This document shows, piece after piece, positions 27,201 through 35,052 of a stretch of 64,000 bases of DNA. Position 1 is the stretch's first letter. Every line of letters begins with the position of its first letter. The position numbers and the translations under genes were made by a program. Under the pieces are notes generated by a model that ran no database searches, had not been told where the DNA came from, and saw only the letters and a list, made by a program, of their open reading frames with translations. The DNA is from Paenibacillus tengchongensis (GTDB lineage Bacteria > Bacillota > Bacilli > Paenibacillales > Paenibacillaceae), in assembly GCF_008973665.1 (NCBI RefSeq), contig NZ_WACP01000015.1, forward strand, positions 1 through 64,000. The letters run 5' to 3'.

Positions 27201-29986
27201 GAGAGCGCGGTTTTGCTGCCCGCTTCATCCTGCAGGTTCAGCACTGTCGCCGTGCCCGGCCATCCCGGAGAAGTAATGTCGGCTTCCAGGATGAACTTGC
27301 CCTTTTGCGGCGTGAATTTACGGATCATCTCTGTGCTGCCCGCAGCATTGTCGTAGACGATCAGCGCCTTATCCGAGTCATTGCCGCTTGTGCCGGCAGG
27401 GAGGTCAACCGCCGTCACCTTGTGGTCCGCATCCGGCGGATTCGGTGTAAAGGTGTAACCTTCCGGTGTCGTCTCATTGGCTGCCGCTTCAAAGTCATCG
27501 TTGACATAAAAGACCGTTTCCGGCTCCCCTTCCGGTACAGCGTGCACCACGGCGGAGTTGAAGCTGGTTCCGCTGGCATTGGCAGCGGTAATGACATAGT
27601 AGTAGGTTTTGCCTACAGTAAGGTTGGCGTCGGTGTATGCATTCTCCGTAATACCGGCGGCAACTGCCGTGAACGGCCCGCCCGGCATTTCGCTGCGCAG
27701 CACATGGTAGCTGTCGGCTACCGCAACCTCATCCCAGCTGAGGCTCACCGATCTTACGCCGGCTTCCGCCGCTACATTCACCGGGGACACCGGATAATCC
27801 GCTGGCAGCGGGTTAACGGCTGCACCGGAGAACACGGTGGCGTTGTATTTGTTCACATCGTCATCCACCTTGGCCGCATCGGCCGCCAGCCCGAAATAGA
27901 CCGTTTCCGGCAGTGACAGATTAACGGTGTCAATGACCGACCATTCTGTTCCGTTATCCGAAGCCAGCGAGGTAATCTGGTCGCCCAGGCGCACCAGCTT
28001 CACCCAATAAGGCGTATTCATGAACTGCTCCGGCTCCACTTTGACCGCCTGCCCGCCCGTATCCTGCCGGGAGAGGGAAATCGTCTTCTTCCCGTATTTC
28101 ACATACGAGGCCATCAGTGCAGCGAAGCGGGCTGACCCGTCCAGGCTTTCGCGGATCATGACGCCGCCTTCGGCCTCATCGTCCGTTGCGGTAATGCTCT
28201 CCACACGGGCCACGATCTCCCCGTTGCCGGTCAGCTCCTGATAGGCATAGTGGAAGCTGTCGGCGCTGCCGCCAATGTCGCCTGCCGATTTCACGGTTAC
28301 GTCTGCAGCTGTGGCACCGAGCTGCGTATGTCCGGGTATTCCGGGAGCTCCTACATCCGCCGCCTGCCAGGGCAGCGTGCTGCCTGCCTTGTTGACGTGA
28401 ACGGCCACATTGTCCGACTGCGTAAAAGTCCCAGTGTTATCCATGGCCCGTACGGTCAGGAAATGGGTGCCGTCCTGAACATTCTCCCAGGTAAAGGTAT
28501 ACGGGGCCGTACTGTCCTCTCCCAGGAGCTCATCGTTCCGGTAAAATTCCACTTTGGCCACAGTCCCGTCAGTGTCGGCGGCGGCGGCCGTAATTTCCAC
28601 ATCTGCCCCCTCTGTCACAATCGCGTGATCTGCCGGGGAGCTGATGGCCGCTTCCGGATTGGCCGAGCCGTTGCCGCCGATGCCGTTCAGGTAGACCTCC
28701 AGATAGGTATAACCGGAGGAATGGATGTTGTTCCGGTCCTCCGGATCGGCCGGGTTCAGGCCGTGCGCCGTCTCCCATTCATCCGGCATGCCGTCATGGT
28801 CGCCGTCGGCCAGCGCCGATACCGCCGGAGCGAATTCCGGATATCCGCCGACCTCGCGCTGCGAATTGATATGCCGTCCCGTCCGGTTCTTCACATCATT
28901 CACGATCCGCGCATCGACGGCATCTCTGCGGGGCAGGATGGCCCCTGCGCCCTTGAGTACACGCTCGTAGGCGGCCTCGGCGGAGTCGGGATTCACCGGG
29001 TAGGGCATCACCACCGGCTCGGGGAGCACCGACTCGGGATTGGCCACATCACCGACGCCCAGCCAGTTATCGGCTGTCACTTCAGGGGAACCGTCCATGA
29101 TATTGCCGCCGATGAAGATGCGTGTATCCGCGCTGACCCCGAGGAACAGCTGCTCCCTTACCGAGCGGTAGGTGCTGGGACCGTATTTATAGTAGTTATT
29201 CCGCAGATTATAGTTGCCCTGCTCGCCTCCATAAGAAGAGAAGAAGCCCCAGTTGTATATAATATTGTTGTACATATCTGTAGGGAAATCCGGCGAACCG
29301 GCAAACCGCGGATTGCGGCTGACGTTATGGGCGATCAGATTATGATGAAAGGAGGCGTTGTTGCCGCCCCAGATGCCCGCATAGCCGTGTCGGCCCTTCT
29401 GGTGCGACGTCATCAGCATACTCTCGGAGACAACCGACCATTGTACCGTCGTGTTCTCGTTTACGTACATGCTGAGCACTTCATCCACGGACCAGCTGAA
29501 CGAGCTGTGGTCGATGATGATGTCTTTATGGTACCGTCCGCCAAAAGCATCGTCCTCGCTCGGATGCCTGTCACCGAGCCGGAAGCGCATATAGCGCACG
29601 ATCAGATTATCCGCCTCAATGGAGGTATAGTAGTCGGAGACGGTAATTCCCTCGCCCGGCGCCGTCTGCCCGGCGAGGGTCAGATTCGATCCTGTGATCT
29701 TCAGCGGCGATTCCAGGTGAATCGTCCCGCCCACCCGGAACACGACAGTCGTATTGCTCCGGGCCACGCCCTCGCGCAGCGAGCCCGGACCGGAGTCGGC
29801 CAGCGTTGTTACTTCATAGACAGCGCCGCCCCGTCCGCCGGTAGTGTACATGCCCCCGCCTTCGGCTCCCGGAAAAGCCGGAAGCGGCGGGACCTGCGCA
29901 GCGGAAGCCGCATCGGCTTGTACCCCGGCCGGCAGCATCCCCAGCAGCAGGGAAGCGGCCAGCAATCCTGATAGCATTTTTCTCAA
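24293..29986 (-). CDS. secreted multidomain pectate lyase / pectin methylesterase
   Basis: This is an 1897-residue exported enzyme. It has a signal peptide (1-25) and a PL1-like pectate lyase domain (about 36-380; AFPGAEGGG, IIIDHSSFSWSVDE at 156-169). An EF-hand/thrombospondin-3-like segment (394-417) and an Ig-like domain (445-531) follow. Next come a DUF1349/concanavalin-like module (540-720), an Fn3 domain (732-818), a second lectin-like module (822-1030) and four Fn3 repeats (1033-1392). A CE8 pectinesterase domain (1394-1675) carries GHQDTL (1525-1530), GTVDFIFG (1546-1553) and LGRPW (1602-1606). A cadherin-like repeat (about 1692-1780) and a final Ig-like domain complete it. One chain can thus demethylate and cleave pectin. 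The start is TTG at 29986 with AAGGAGG 7-8 nt upstream. No S-layer or sortase anchor is seen. It opens the pectin gene block. Confidence 0.93.
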   Translation of the reverse strand: MRKMLSGLLAASLLLGMLPAGVQADAASAAQVPPLPAFPGAEGGGMYTTGGRGGAVYEVTTLADSGPGSLREGVARSNTTVVFRVGGTIHLESPLKITGSNLTLAGQTAPGEGITVSDYYTSIEADNLIVRYMRFRLGDRHPSEDDAFGGRYHKDIIIDHSSFSWSVDEVLSMYVNENTTVQWSVVSESMLMTSHQKGRHGYAGIWGGNNASFHHNLIAHNVSRNPRFAGSPDFPTDMYNNIIYNWGFFSSYGGEQGNYNLRNNYYKYGPSTYRSVREQLFLGVSADTRIFIGGNIMDGSPEVTADNWLGVGDVANPESVLPEPVVMPYPVNPDSAEAAYERVLKGAGAILPRRDAVDARIVNDVKNRTGRHINSQREVGGYPEFAPAVSALADGDHDGMPDEWETAHGLNPADPEDRNNIHSSGYTYLEVYLNGIGGNGSANPEAAISSPADHAIVTEGADVEITAAAADTDGTVAKVEFYRNDELLGEDSTAPYTFTWENVQDGTHFLTVRAMDNTGTFTQSDNVAVHVNKAGSTLPWQAADVGAPGIPGHTQLGATAADVTVKSAGDIGGSADSFHYAYQELTGNGEIVARVESITATDDEAEGGVMIRESLDGSARFAALMASYVKYGKKTISLSRQDTGGQAVKVEPEQFMNTPYWVKLVRLGDQITSLASDNGTEWSVIDTVNLSLPETVYFGLAADAAKVDDDVNKYNATVFSGAAVNPLPADYPVSPVNVAAEAGVRSVSLSWDEVAVADSYHVLRSEMPGGPFTAVAAGITENAYTDANLTVGKTYYYVITAANASGTSFNSAVVHAVPEGEPETVFYVNDDFEAAANETTPEGYTFTPNPPDADHKVTAVDLPAGTSGNDSDKALIVYDNAAGSTEMIRKFTPQKGKFILEADITSPGWPGTATVLNLQDEAGSKTALSLQIRKPTAPVAEGNYTLIYKKNGADYKLMDPPVNNQWYSLKLIVNVPARTADIYIDDVLVQDDAPLEADLTAGGIARISAKMPGTGKGTLYFDNLKVYVEPAESPNGLRATPGNGKIKLEWSPAEGASTYTVKRSTTDGGPYTAVASGLTDVSYIDETVQNDTAYYYVITATGSTGESGPSNQVSATPSTAAVTPATPLGLTATARSAQGDLQWQAVENAIRYTVKRSLAAEGPYTAVASAVTAASFRDAGLTNGTTYYYVVSATGIGGEGPDSAPVAVTPAAHLSTPSVSAQSLPNAAQLQWEAVGGAASYEVKRAAEIEGPYAVIATVTEAAYTDAGLVNGTPYYYKVAAVNSSTHSLDSAAASVRPAAMDGKPAQPAELTAGPDDASVAVSWEAVPDAVSYTVRRGIASSGPFETVASGLTDTSYTDAGLVNGTRYYYVVSAVNPAGEGPSSAIASEVPAPVLTVAKDGSGQFTKVQEAINAVPANSAVPTIIKIRDGIYREKLDLPSQKVKVRMIGESREGTVLVYGDAASTLDASGNALGTSGSYSFRVQASDFTAEHLTIRNDAGINAGQAVALYANADRLVFRDVSLRGHQDTLYANNGRHYYLDSYIEGTVDFIFGNATALFENSTLHSLGGGYVTAASTAAGKPGYIFLNSRATAEPGITGVALGRPWRADANVVYINSYLGGHIAPAGWNNWGNAANEKTARYGEFASFGPGAAPVSRAGWSQQLTPEEAALFTPASLLGGSDGWNPAALSGLAGSNRELAGLTVDGSALPGFDPAVTAYTVIVEDGNAVPVVAAEALAAAATVTVEQAAALPGTAVIRVTAQDGSAQVYTIRFTVKEPEVTDTEPPVLRLTADKPVLKAKGHRMEAIHVTADVYDAGSGIAAVTLLSITSNEPDNGPGDGNTDNDIQGAAYGTADFDFELRAERSGKGSGRVYTITYEAVDRAGNRTTATVTVRVEH

Positions 29987-30028
29987 AACAGTTCCTCCTT
30001 CACCGGATTAATAAATGCAAAGCAAAAA

Positions 30029-30127
30029 GCGCACCCGCTGCATCCAATCAAGTTGAGCCAAATCTGGTACGGATCATCCCATCCGTTAAAGCCATAATTG
30101 TCTCTCTGATGTGCTGCGCGGGTGCGC
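30029..30127 (-). promoter_or_regulatory. nested hairpin structure between binding-protein and pectinase genes
   Basis: GCGCACCCGC (30029-30038) pairs perfectly with GCGGGTGCGC (30118-30127), enclosing 79 nt that contain another perfect hairpin (ACGGAT/ATCCGT near 30069-30086). On the minus strand the closing arm is followed by TTTTTGC. The pectinase ribosome site then follows after about 35 nt. It may simply terminate the upstream gene, but the long structured loop would also suit an attenuator in the pectinase leader. Confidence 0.5.
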
Positions 30128-30162
30128 GTAAAGCTCGGGATTACTGCGGAGAACCGGCAGGT

Positions 30163-31707
30163 TTAGCCGTTTACCGCTTTATAGGCGGCTTCGTACTCGG
30201 AGATAATCTGATCTCCGCCGCTCTTGCGCCAGTTGGCGACCTCTTTCTTGAAGTCGTCCAGGCTGATTTTATCGAGAATATATTTGTAGGTAGCGTCGGT
30301 AATAATCTTCTGGAGCTCTGAGCCCTGGGTGGAGAAGGTCTCCGATTCCAGTGAGTACACCGGATTCAGCACTGCATACTGTTCATTCTCGTGAATCAGG
30401 CGGGCAGCTTCCGTCCGCAGCGGATCGGAATCATGGATTTCATAGCCCGGCTCCTTCGGACGCGACGAGGAGAACGGCTGTACTTCCTGCTGCCACAGAT
30501 CCTGGTTCGTGATCGTTACCGCTTTGTCGGCATCAATGGTATAGTGCACCCCTTCAATGCCATAGGTCATCAAGGCGTAAATCTCTTCGGACATCAGGTC
30601 ATCCATGAATTTCAGAATACGCTTCAGCTCGGCTTCATCCTTAACCTCCGATTTCGGGAAGGCCAGCAGGCCGCCTACACCGTTGCTCGTCGTCCAGATG
30701 GCCCGGTCCGCCGGATTTCCGGTGGAGGTAATGTCATTGACGAGCACCAGCTCCATATCATCCTGAATTCCCTTGGCGGAGTTCAGCATATTCTTGCTGT
30801 CAAACAGCGCTCCGACATAAATACCCGCTTTCCCCTGGGAGAAGCCTTGCTGCTGGTCTGTCTTGGCCGTTACGGCAAAGTCCTGGTTGATATAGCCGCC
30901 CTTGTACAGCGCCTTCATATAATCCATCGCTTTCACGTAGCCTTCGGATTCGAACTCCGGCGTCACTTTGCCGCTTTCATCCACATGCCAGCCGCTTGGC
31001 GTGCCGAAGTAAGAGCCGAGCGTCTTGAAGGCGCCGAATACCAGATCGCTGCGGTCGATAAAGCCGGTAGTGTCTTTTGCACCGTTGCCGTCAGGGTCCT
31101 GCTCTGTAAACGCTTTCGCAACAGCCATCAGCTCATCGGTCGTTTTCGGAACGGCGAGGCCCAGCTTATCGAGCCAGTCCTTACGGATGATCACCCCGTT
31201 ACGGGAGATGTCCTTCTGCATCGGAATGCCATATAGCTTGCCTGCAATGGAAGCGGATGTCCGCATATCCTGCGAAATGGAGGCCAGGTTCGGGAACTCG
31301 TCCAGATACGGGCTGACCTCCCAGAACACACCGGCCTTCAGGGCGTTGCGCACCGAGGAGTTCTCCAGAATCGTCAAGGTTACAATATCCGCCAGTGAAT
31401 CGGAGGCGAGCGCTGTATTGATCCGTTCTTCTTTAGAGGCATCGGGAATCCAGGAGAATTCCAGATCGGTATTCGTTGCTTCCTCTATTTTATTGAGGAT
31501 GGTGTCGGTTGGCGGCGAGGCCGTGTGCAGAATGTTCATCCAGCTGATCTTGGCGGGTTTATCGGCCGCCTCGGCGGCTCCGTTTCCGGTATTGCCGGCG
31601 GCAGGCTGCGTGCCCGCATTCCCGTTATTGTTGTTGCCGCCGCAGCCGCTGAGCAGCAGCGCACCGCTGACCGCGAGCGCGGCGAATTGCGTAATTTTCT
31701 TGTTCAT
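30163..31707 (-). CDS. extracellular oligosaccharide-binding lipoprotein of an ABC importer
   Basis: The 514-residue precursor has a lipoprotein signal (LAVSGALLLSGC) and an Asn/Gly-rich linker. The fold is that of LplA/YtcQ-type binding proteins, with GVIIRKDWLDKLGL, the calcium-loop-like DPDGNGAKDTTGF and FKTLGSYFGTP. ATG 31707 follows AAAGGAC; upstream in-frame codons have no ribosome site. It is a close paralogue of the orphan binding protein at 3457-4974. Permeases of the right type lie 5 kb away (36213-37178 and 37455-38339). All three share the 17-bp upstream motif, so I infer that they form one importer for pectin- or rhamnogalacturonan-derived oligosaccharides. The ATPase subunit is not in the window; such systems use a shared MsmX-like ATPase. 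Confidence 0.88.
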   Translation of the reverse strand: MNKKITQFAALAVSGALLLSGCGGNNNNGNAGTQPAAGNTGNGAAEAADKPAKISWMNILHTASPPTDTILNKIEEATNTDLEFSWIPDASKEERINTALASDSLADIVTLTILENSSVRNALKAGVFWEVSPYLDEFPNLASISQDMRTSASIAGKLYGIPMQKDISRNGVIIRKDWLDKLGLAVPKTTDELMAVAKAFTEQDPDGNGAKDTTGFIDRSDLVFGAFKTLGSYFGTPSGWHVDESGKVTPEFESEGYVKAMDYMKALYKGGYINQDFAVTAKTDQQQGFSQGKAGIYVGALFDSKNMLNSAKGIQDDMELVLVNDITSTGNPADRAIWTTSNGVGGLLAFPKSEVKDEAELKRILKFMDDLMSEEIYALMTYGIEGVHYTIDADKAVTITNQDLWQQEVQPFSSSRPKEPGYEIHDSDPLRTEAARLIHENEQYAVLNPVYSLESETFSTQGSELQKIITDATYKYILDKISLDDFKKEVANWRKSGGDQIISEYEAAYKAVNG

Positions 31708-31836
31708 GTCCTTTCCCCTTTTCTCGTCGTATGTGTGGCCCATGCCTCTGCTGATAATTAAGCCGGAGGCAGGAATTCAAGCGGCGTTTAGTCCGCCTGG
31801 CTGATTCTTGGGTTAAGCATACTTGCCGCTGAAGTG

Positions 31837-31853
31837 TTACGTATATAATCATT
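31837..31853 (-). promoter_or_regulatory. 17-bp regulon motif, copy 1 (binding-protein gene)
   Basis: Plus strand TTACGTATATAATCATT; read in the direction of the gene it is AATGATTATATACGTAA, 130 bp upstream of the start. A consensus TTGACA lies just upstream, 16 bp before TATACG, so the motif overlaps a likely -10 region. Identical or one-mismatch copies lie before both permease genes. Confidence 0.65.
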
Positions 31854-32072
31854 TGGTATCGTGTCAAAAAGGGCCATTTCCCTGCCCCGGTCCGCTCTGC
31901 GGCTGCAATCGTTGCTGCGGATTATCCCCGTAACGGACCGGCTGCGGCTACTTTCCGGCCGGGATTCCATACATAATCTTTGGCTACAGTACGGGTATTA
32001 TCAGGTTAGCATACAGCGGAAGGCCAGGCCACCCAAAATACCTTCTAGATATACTCCCAAACGCCATAAAAA
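31854..32072. other. intergenic region between binding-protein promoter and lplD terminator
   Basis: Together with the leader at 31708-31836 and the motif at 31837-31853, this makes a 457-bp stretch without a credible gene between the binding-protein start and the lplD stop. Short open frames here lack ribosome sites. Apart from the promoter motif and the terminator at 32073-32114 I see nothing distinctive. Confidence 0.4.
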
Positions 32073-32114
32073 AGCGGCAGCCCCGGACGGAAATCTCCGC
32101 CTGGGGCTGCCGCT
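32073..32114 (-). terminator. intrinsic terminator of the alpha-galacturonidase gene
   Basis: AGCGGCAGCCCC (32073-32084) pairs perfectly with GGGGCTGCCGCT (32103-32114), with extra pairing in the loop. On the minus strand TTTTTTATGG follows. It lies about 50 bp past the stop. Confidence 0.92.
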
Positions 32115-32164
32115 GCATGCAATCTGCAGTCCACGCTTGCTATTCGATGGGTTCAGGCCTTATT

Positions 32165-33556
32165 TCAGTCCAGCTTCCAGCCGGGTAAATAAGCCTTCGT
32201 ATTCTGAAGCATTTCGCCCAACAGGCTGCGGGCGTCCTGTACATCGATTGCGACCAGCGGATCGGCGGCGAAAGCACGGAAAGCCACGTCCGCATCCTTG
32301 CGCAGCCCTGCCTGCAGCGTCGTTTCCTGATTGGCGACATGCCGGAGCACAAGCGCCTCCACCTCCAGCGGCAAGCGTCCGGCGGTTACCGGGGCAATCC
32401 GGTTATGCGACAGAACGGCGTTGGTCTCGACGACACTGTGGAGCGGCAATCCGGCCATCTGCCCGATATTCGGAAGGTTGACGTTGGTCACCATGTCCCC
32501 CAGACCCAGCAGTGCCTTGATCTGACGCACGCCTTCTTCGCCGGATTTCTTCAGATTCAGCTCCTCTTCGCCGCGGAACATCCGCTCCGACTGCTCCAGC
32601 AGCCGCACGCGGTTCTCCATCCGCCAGGAGACCGGGGTCAGCGCGAACTTCCAGGCATCGATATGCCCGGGGGAAGCGAGATAAGCCTTGCCGCAGAACT
32701 CGGCCAGGTGGCGGTCCCCGGCCGCCGCAATAATGCCGTACCGGCGGAACAGATCAAACTTCACACGGTGTGCGGAGTCGAAGAATTTGTTCATCCAGTG
32801 CTCTTTTTTCTGCTTGCTGAAGCCTTCCTCATAGTACTTGTCTACAAACTCCTTGTACAGCGGGAGCAAATCCATTCCCTCATACTCAGCGCGGTCGATC
32901 CAGGTAAAATGGTTGATGCCCAGCACATTGGTCTTGATGTCCTCCCGGCTGACGCCGGTAATCCCCTTCATATCGCCCAGCATATCGGCCAGCAGCTTCT
33001 GCACTTCGAATACCTCATGGCAGCAGCCGAACGCCTTGATCTCCGGGAACACTTCGTACAGCGTACGCGTACACACCGTCATCGGGTTGGTGTAATTGAT
33101 CACCCAGGCATCGGGACAATGGGCGCGGACCGCTTCGGCAATTTGGGCAAAAATCGGAATCGTCCGCAGGGCCCGCACTATGCCGCCCGGTCCAACGGTA
33201 TCGCCGACGGATTGATAGATGCCGTATTTCTCCGGCGTATGCACATCGGACGCCATTTCCTCAAAGGTGCCCGGCACAATTGAAATGATAACAAAATCTG
33301 CACCCTGCAGCGCTTCCTCTATCGTATCTACAGCCTGGTAATCCCACCGCCCAACGGCTTCGGGACGTTCCTTCAGCCGGTTCCCGATTACCTCGTTGCG
33401 GGTTGCGGCTTCTTTGTCGATATCGTACAGCTTGACCGTACCGGACAGCTCGGCGCTCAGCGCCAGATCGCCCATCAGCCCCCAGGCCCAGCCGCGCGAG
33501 CCTCCTCCGATATAAGCAATTTGCAGCTTTTCCACCCGGTTATCATGTTTAATCAA
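32165..33556 (-). CDS. lplD: alpha-galacturonidase, glycoside hydrolase family 4
   Basis: This is a 463-residue NAD- and Mn-dependent GH4 enzyme. It has an N-terminal Rossmann motif IAYIGGGSRGWAWGL (residues 13-27), the family NYTNPMT block (154-160) and the metal-site motif CHEV (179-182). CHEV distinguishes alpha-galacturonidases (B. subtilis LplD type) from the alpha-glucosidase and alpha-galactosidase branches. It should release galacturonic acid from short imported pectin or rhamnogalacturonan fragments in the cytoplasm. The start ATG has GAGGAGGA 5-6 nt upstream. It is divergent from an AraC regulator (178-bp gap) and lies between the binding-protein and GH105 genes, in keeping with this role. 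Confidence 0.9.
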   Translation of the reverse strand: MIKHDNRVEKLQIAYIGGGSRGWAWGLMGDLALSAELSGTVKLYDIDKEAATRNEVIGNRLKERPEAVGRWDYQAVDTIEEALQGADFVIISIVPGTFEEMASDVHTPEKYGIYQSVGDTVGPGGIVRALRTIPIFAQIAEAVRAHCPDAWVINYTNPMTVCTRTLYEVFPEIKAFGCCHEVFEVQKLLADMLGDMKGITGVSREDIKTNVLGINHFTWIDRAEYEGMDLLPLYKEFVDKYYEEGFSKQKKEHWMNKFFDSAHRVKFDLFRRYGIIAAAGDRHLAEFCGKAYLASPGHIDAWKFALTPVSWRMENRVRLLEQSERMFRGEEELNLKKSGEEGVRQIKALLGLGDMVTNVNLPNIGQMAGLPLHSVVETNAVLSHNRIAPVTAGRLPLEVEALVLRHVANQETTLQAGLRKDADVAFRAFAADPLVAIDVQDARSLLGEMLQNTKAYLPGWKLD

Positions 33557-33693
33557 TGGACTTCCTCCTCATGGTTGCAACTTACCTTTTACTACCGCCA
33601 GCTTATCATAACAATAGAGGGAAATCGCCGCGTTATAACGCATACATAGTGCAAATGCCGCTTTTTTTGCTCCGGATTTTTTTGTATAGTATC

Positions 33694-33707
33694 TAGTGAA
33701 TACACTA
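33694..33707. promoter_or_regulatory. inverted repeat in the lplD/AraC divergent region
   Basis: TAGTG (33694-33698) and CACTA (33703-33707) form a short palindrome around AATA. It lies 27 bp before the AraC start and downstream of a TATAGT hexamer (33685-33690). It could be an autoregulatory site; the evidence is only the symmetry. Confidence 0.3.
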
Positions 33708-33733
33708 TGTGAGAGGAGGAGGCCGCCATACCT

Positions 33734-34594
33734 TTGCAACAGCTTCCGGATCTGCTGCGCTACGGCGCCAGCCCGGACCCGTTCTATCTGGAATTTGACC
33801 GGAGAATCGGCCACTTCTCCATGTTCACGAACCATTATCACAGCCACTATGAGCTTTATTATTTATTCAGCGGGGAACGCAACTATTTCATTAAGGACCG
33901 AGCCTACCATGTCCATGCCGGAGACCTCGTCCTGGTGGATTCGGATGCCGTACATAAAACCTCGGATCTCGGGATTCCCGGCCATGAGCGGGTGGTGCTG
34001 TATTTCTCGCCTTCGTTCTTTGACGCCTATGAGCCGGAGGAGCGGGAGCTGCTCCTGAGCTCCTTCGCGCAAGGCTCGCCGCTGCTGCGGCTGAATCTGC
34101 AGGAGCGGCTGCATGCGGAAGCGCTGCTTGGTTCGCTGCTGACCGAGCTGCACGACCAGCCGCCGGGCTACGGGCTCCATCTCCGGCATATGGCCGGAGA
34201 GCTCCTGCTGTTCACCGCCCGCAGTATGCAGAAGCGCCAGGGCGTGCCCGATGTCGAGCCTACACCGGTGCAGCGCAAAGTATCGGACATCGTCCGCCAC
34301 ATTAACCTGCATTTCAGCGAACCGCTGGAGCTGGGCATGCTGGCCGGACAGTTCTTCATCAGCAAAAGCCATCTGAGCCGGATGTTCAAGGAAGTCACCG
34401 GCTTTGGCCTCAGCGAATACGTCAATATCACCCGGGTGAAGGAAGCCCAGCGGCTGCTGCGGGATACCGACTACAGTGTGACCCGCGTATCCGAGCTGGC
34501 CGGCTTCGATAACTTTTCCCACTTCGGCAAAATGTTCAAGCGCCTCTCCGGCCTGACACCGCGCGCTTACCGGAAGATGGCGGAGGGGGAGTAG
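33734..34594 (+). CDS. AraC-family regulator with N-terminal cupin
   Basis: The 286-residue regulator has an N-terminal cupin-like sugar-binding half (HYHSHYELYYLFSGERNYF, about residues 35-55). The C-terminal twin helix-turn-helix (about 185-285) contains EPLELGMLAGQFFISKSHLSRMFKEVTG and the family signature VSELAGFDNFSHFGKMFKRLSGLTPRAYR. I take TTG 33734 as start; GGAGGAGG lies 11 nt upstream, slightly long. An ATA codon at 33728 would fit the spacing better but is rarely used. Divergence from lplD makes it the likely regulator of alpha-galacturonidase and perhaps of the transporter promoters with the 17-bp motif. Confidence 0.85.
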   Translation: MQQLPDLLRYGASPDPFYLEFDRRIGHFSMFTNHYHSHYELYYLFSGERNYFIKDRAYHVHAGDLVLVDSDAVHKTSDLGIPGHERVVLYFSPSFFDAYEPEERELLLSSFAQGSPLLRLNLQERLHAEALLGSLLTELHDQPPGYGLHLRHMAGELLLFTARSMQKRQGVPDVEPTPVQRKVSDIVRHINLHFSEPLELGMLAGQFFISKSHLSRMFKEVTGFGLSEYVNITRVKEAQRLLRDTDYSVTRVSELAGFDNFSHFGKMFKRLSGLTPRAYRKMAEGE

Positions 34595-34653
34595 ACAGCG
34601 GAGCTGCCGGACGGTAATGTAGGGCTTTTATTGGTGGGAGGAGGGCGCAGTAT

Positions 34654-34824
34654 ATGTCCGGGTTAACTATCAGTAAGTGTTTCTCATTGTTATTAATGGC
34701 TCTAGGCGCCTTGAAGCCGATGGGGATGGGTCCCCCTTATATTCTGTATCTGACGCTCTGGCCGGGGCTGCTGCTTCTCCTGACAATCAACTGGATTGAA
34801 ATAAAGCAAGACAAGCAAAAATAA
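34654..34824 (+). CDS. small membrane protein, 56 aa, unknown
   Basis: This short gene starts at ATG 34654 with a near-perfect GGGAGGAGGG ribosome site 8 nt upstream. The product starts MSGLTISKCFSLLLMALGAL. After a Gly/Pro turn (GMGPPY) it has a second hydrophobic stretch (ILYLTLWPGLLLLLTI) and ends in a charged tail (IEIKQDKQK). That makes one or two membrane helices. It lies 60 bp after the AraC gene on the same strand and ends before a hairpin. No family is recognised. The strong ribosome site supports a real gene. Confidence 0.6.
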   Translation: MSGLTISKCFSLLLMALGALKPMGMGPPYILYLTLWPGLLLLLTINWIEIKQDKQK

Positions 34825-34876
34825 CGGACTGACACCTCCAGCGTATATCGTGCGGGAGTTGCCGGAAGCATATAAA

Positions 34877-34910
34877 GCAGCTATCCTCTCCACATCAGGA
34901 GGATAGCTGC
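34877..34910. terminator. hairpin between convergent small membrane-protein and GH105 genes
   Basis: GCAGCTATCCTC (34877-34888) pairs perfectly with GAGGATAGCTGC (34899-34910) around a 10-nt loop. TTTATATG follows on the minus strand, so it fits best as the end of the GH105 transcript, though it may serve both. Confidence 0.75.
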
Positions 34911-35052
34911 CCGTAAATTATAATCTACGCCTTCAGACCTCCTGCCCCGCGCCGCCCAGGAAGAAGCAGACACGGTGCGGTGCACCCGGCAGTGTCACTC
35001 TGCTCTGCAGCACCGGCCCCGGCGGAATTCTCCTACCTGAGCGATCCGCCTG

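Noticed and set aside
25376..29971. Several long plus-strand frames opposite the pectinase gene
   Set aside because: The minus-strand frame encodes recognisable lyase, Fn3 and esterase domains throughout; the opposite frames have no ribosome sites or known motifs.
34911..35052. In-frame C-terminal extension of the GH105 protein past its stop
   Set aside because: The frame stays open for about 39 codons after TAG, but the protein already has full family length and open runs of this size are common in GC-rich DNA.
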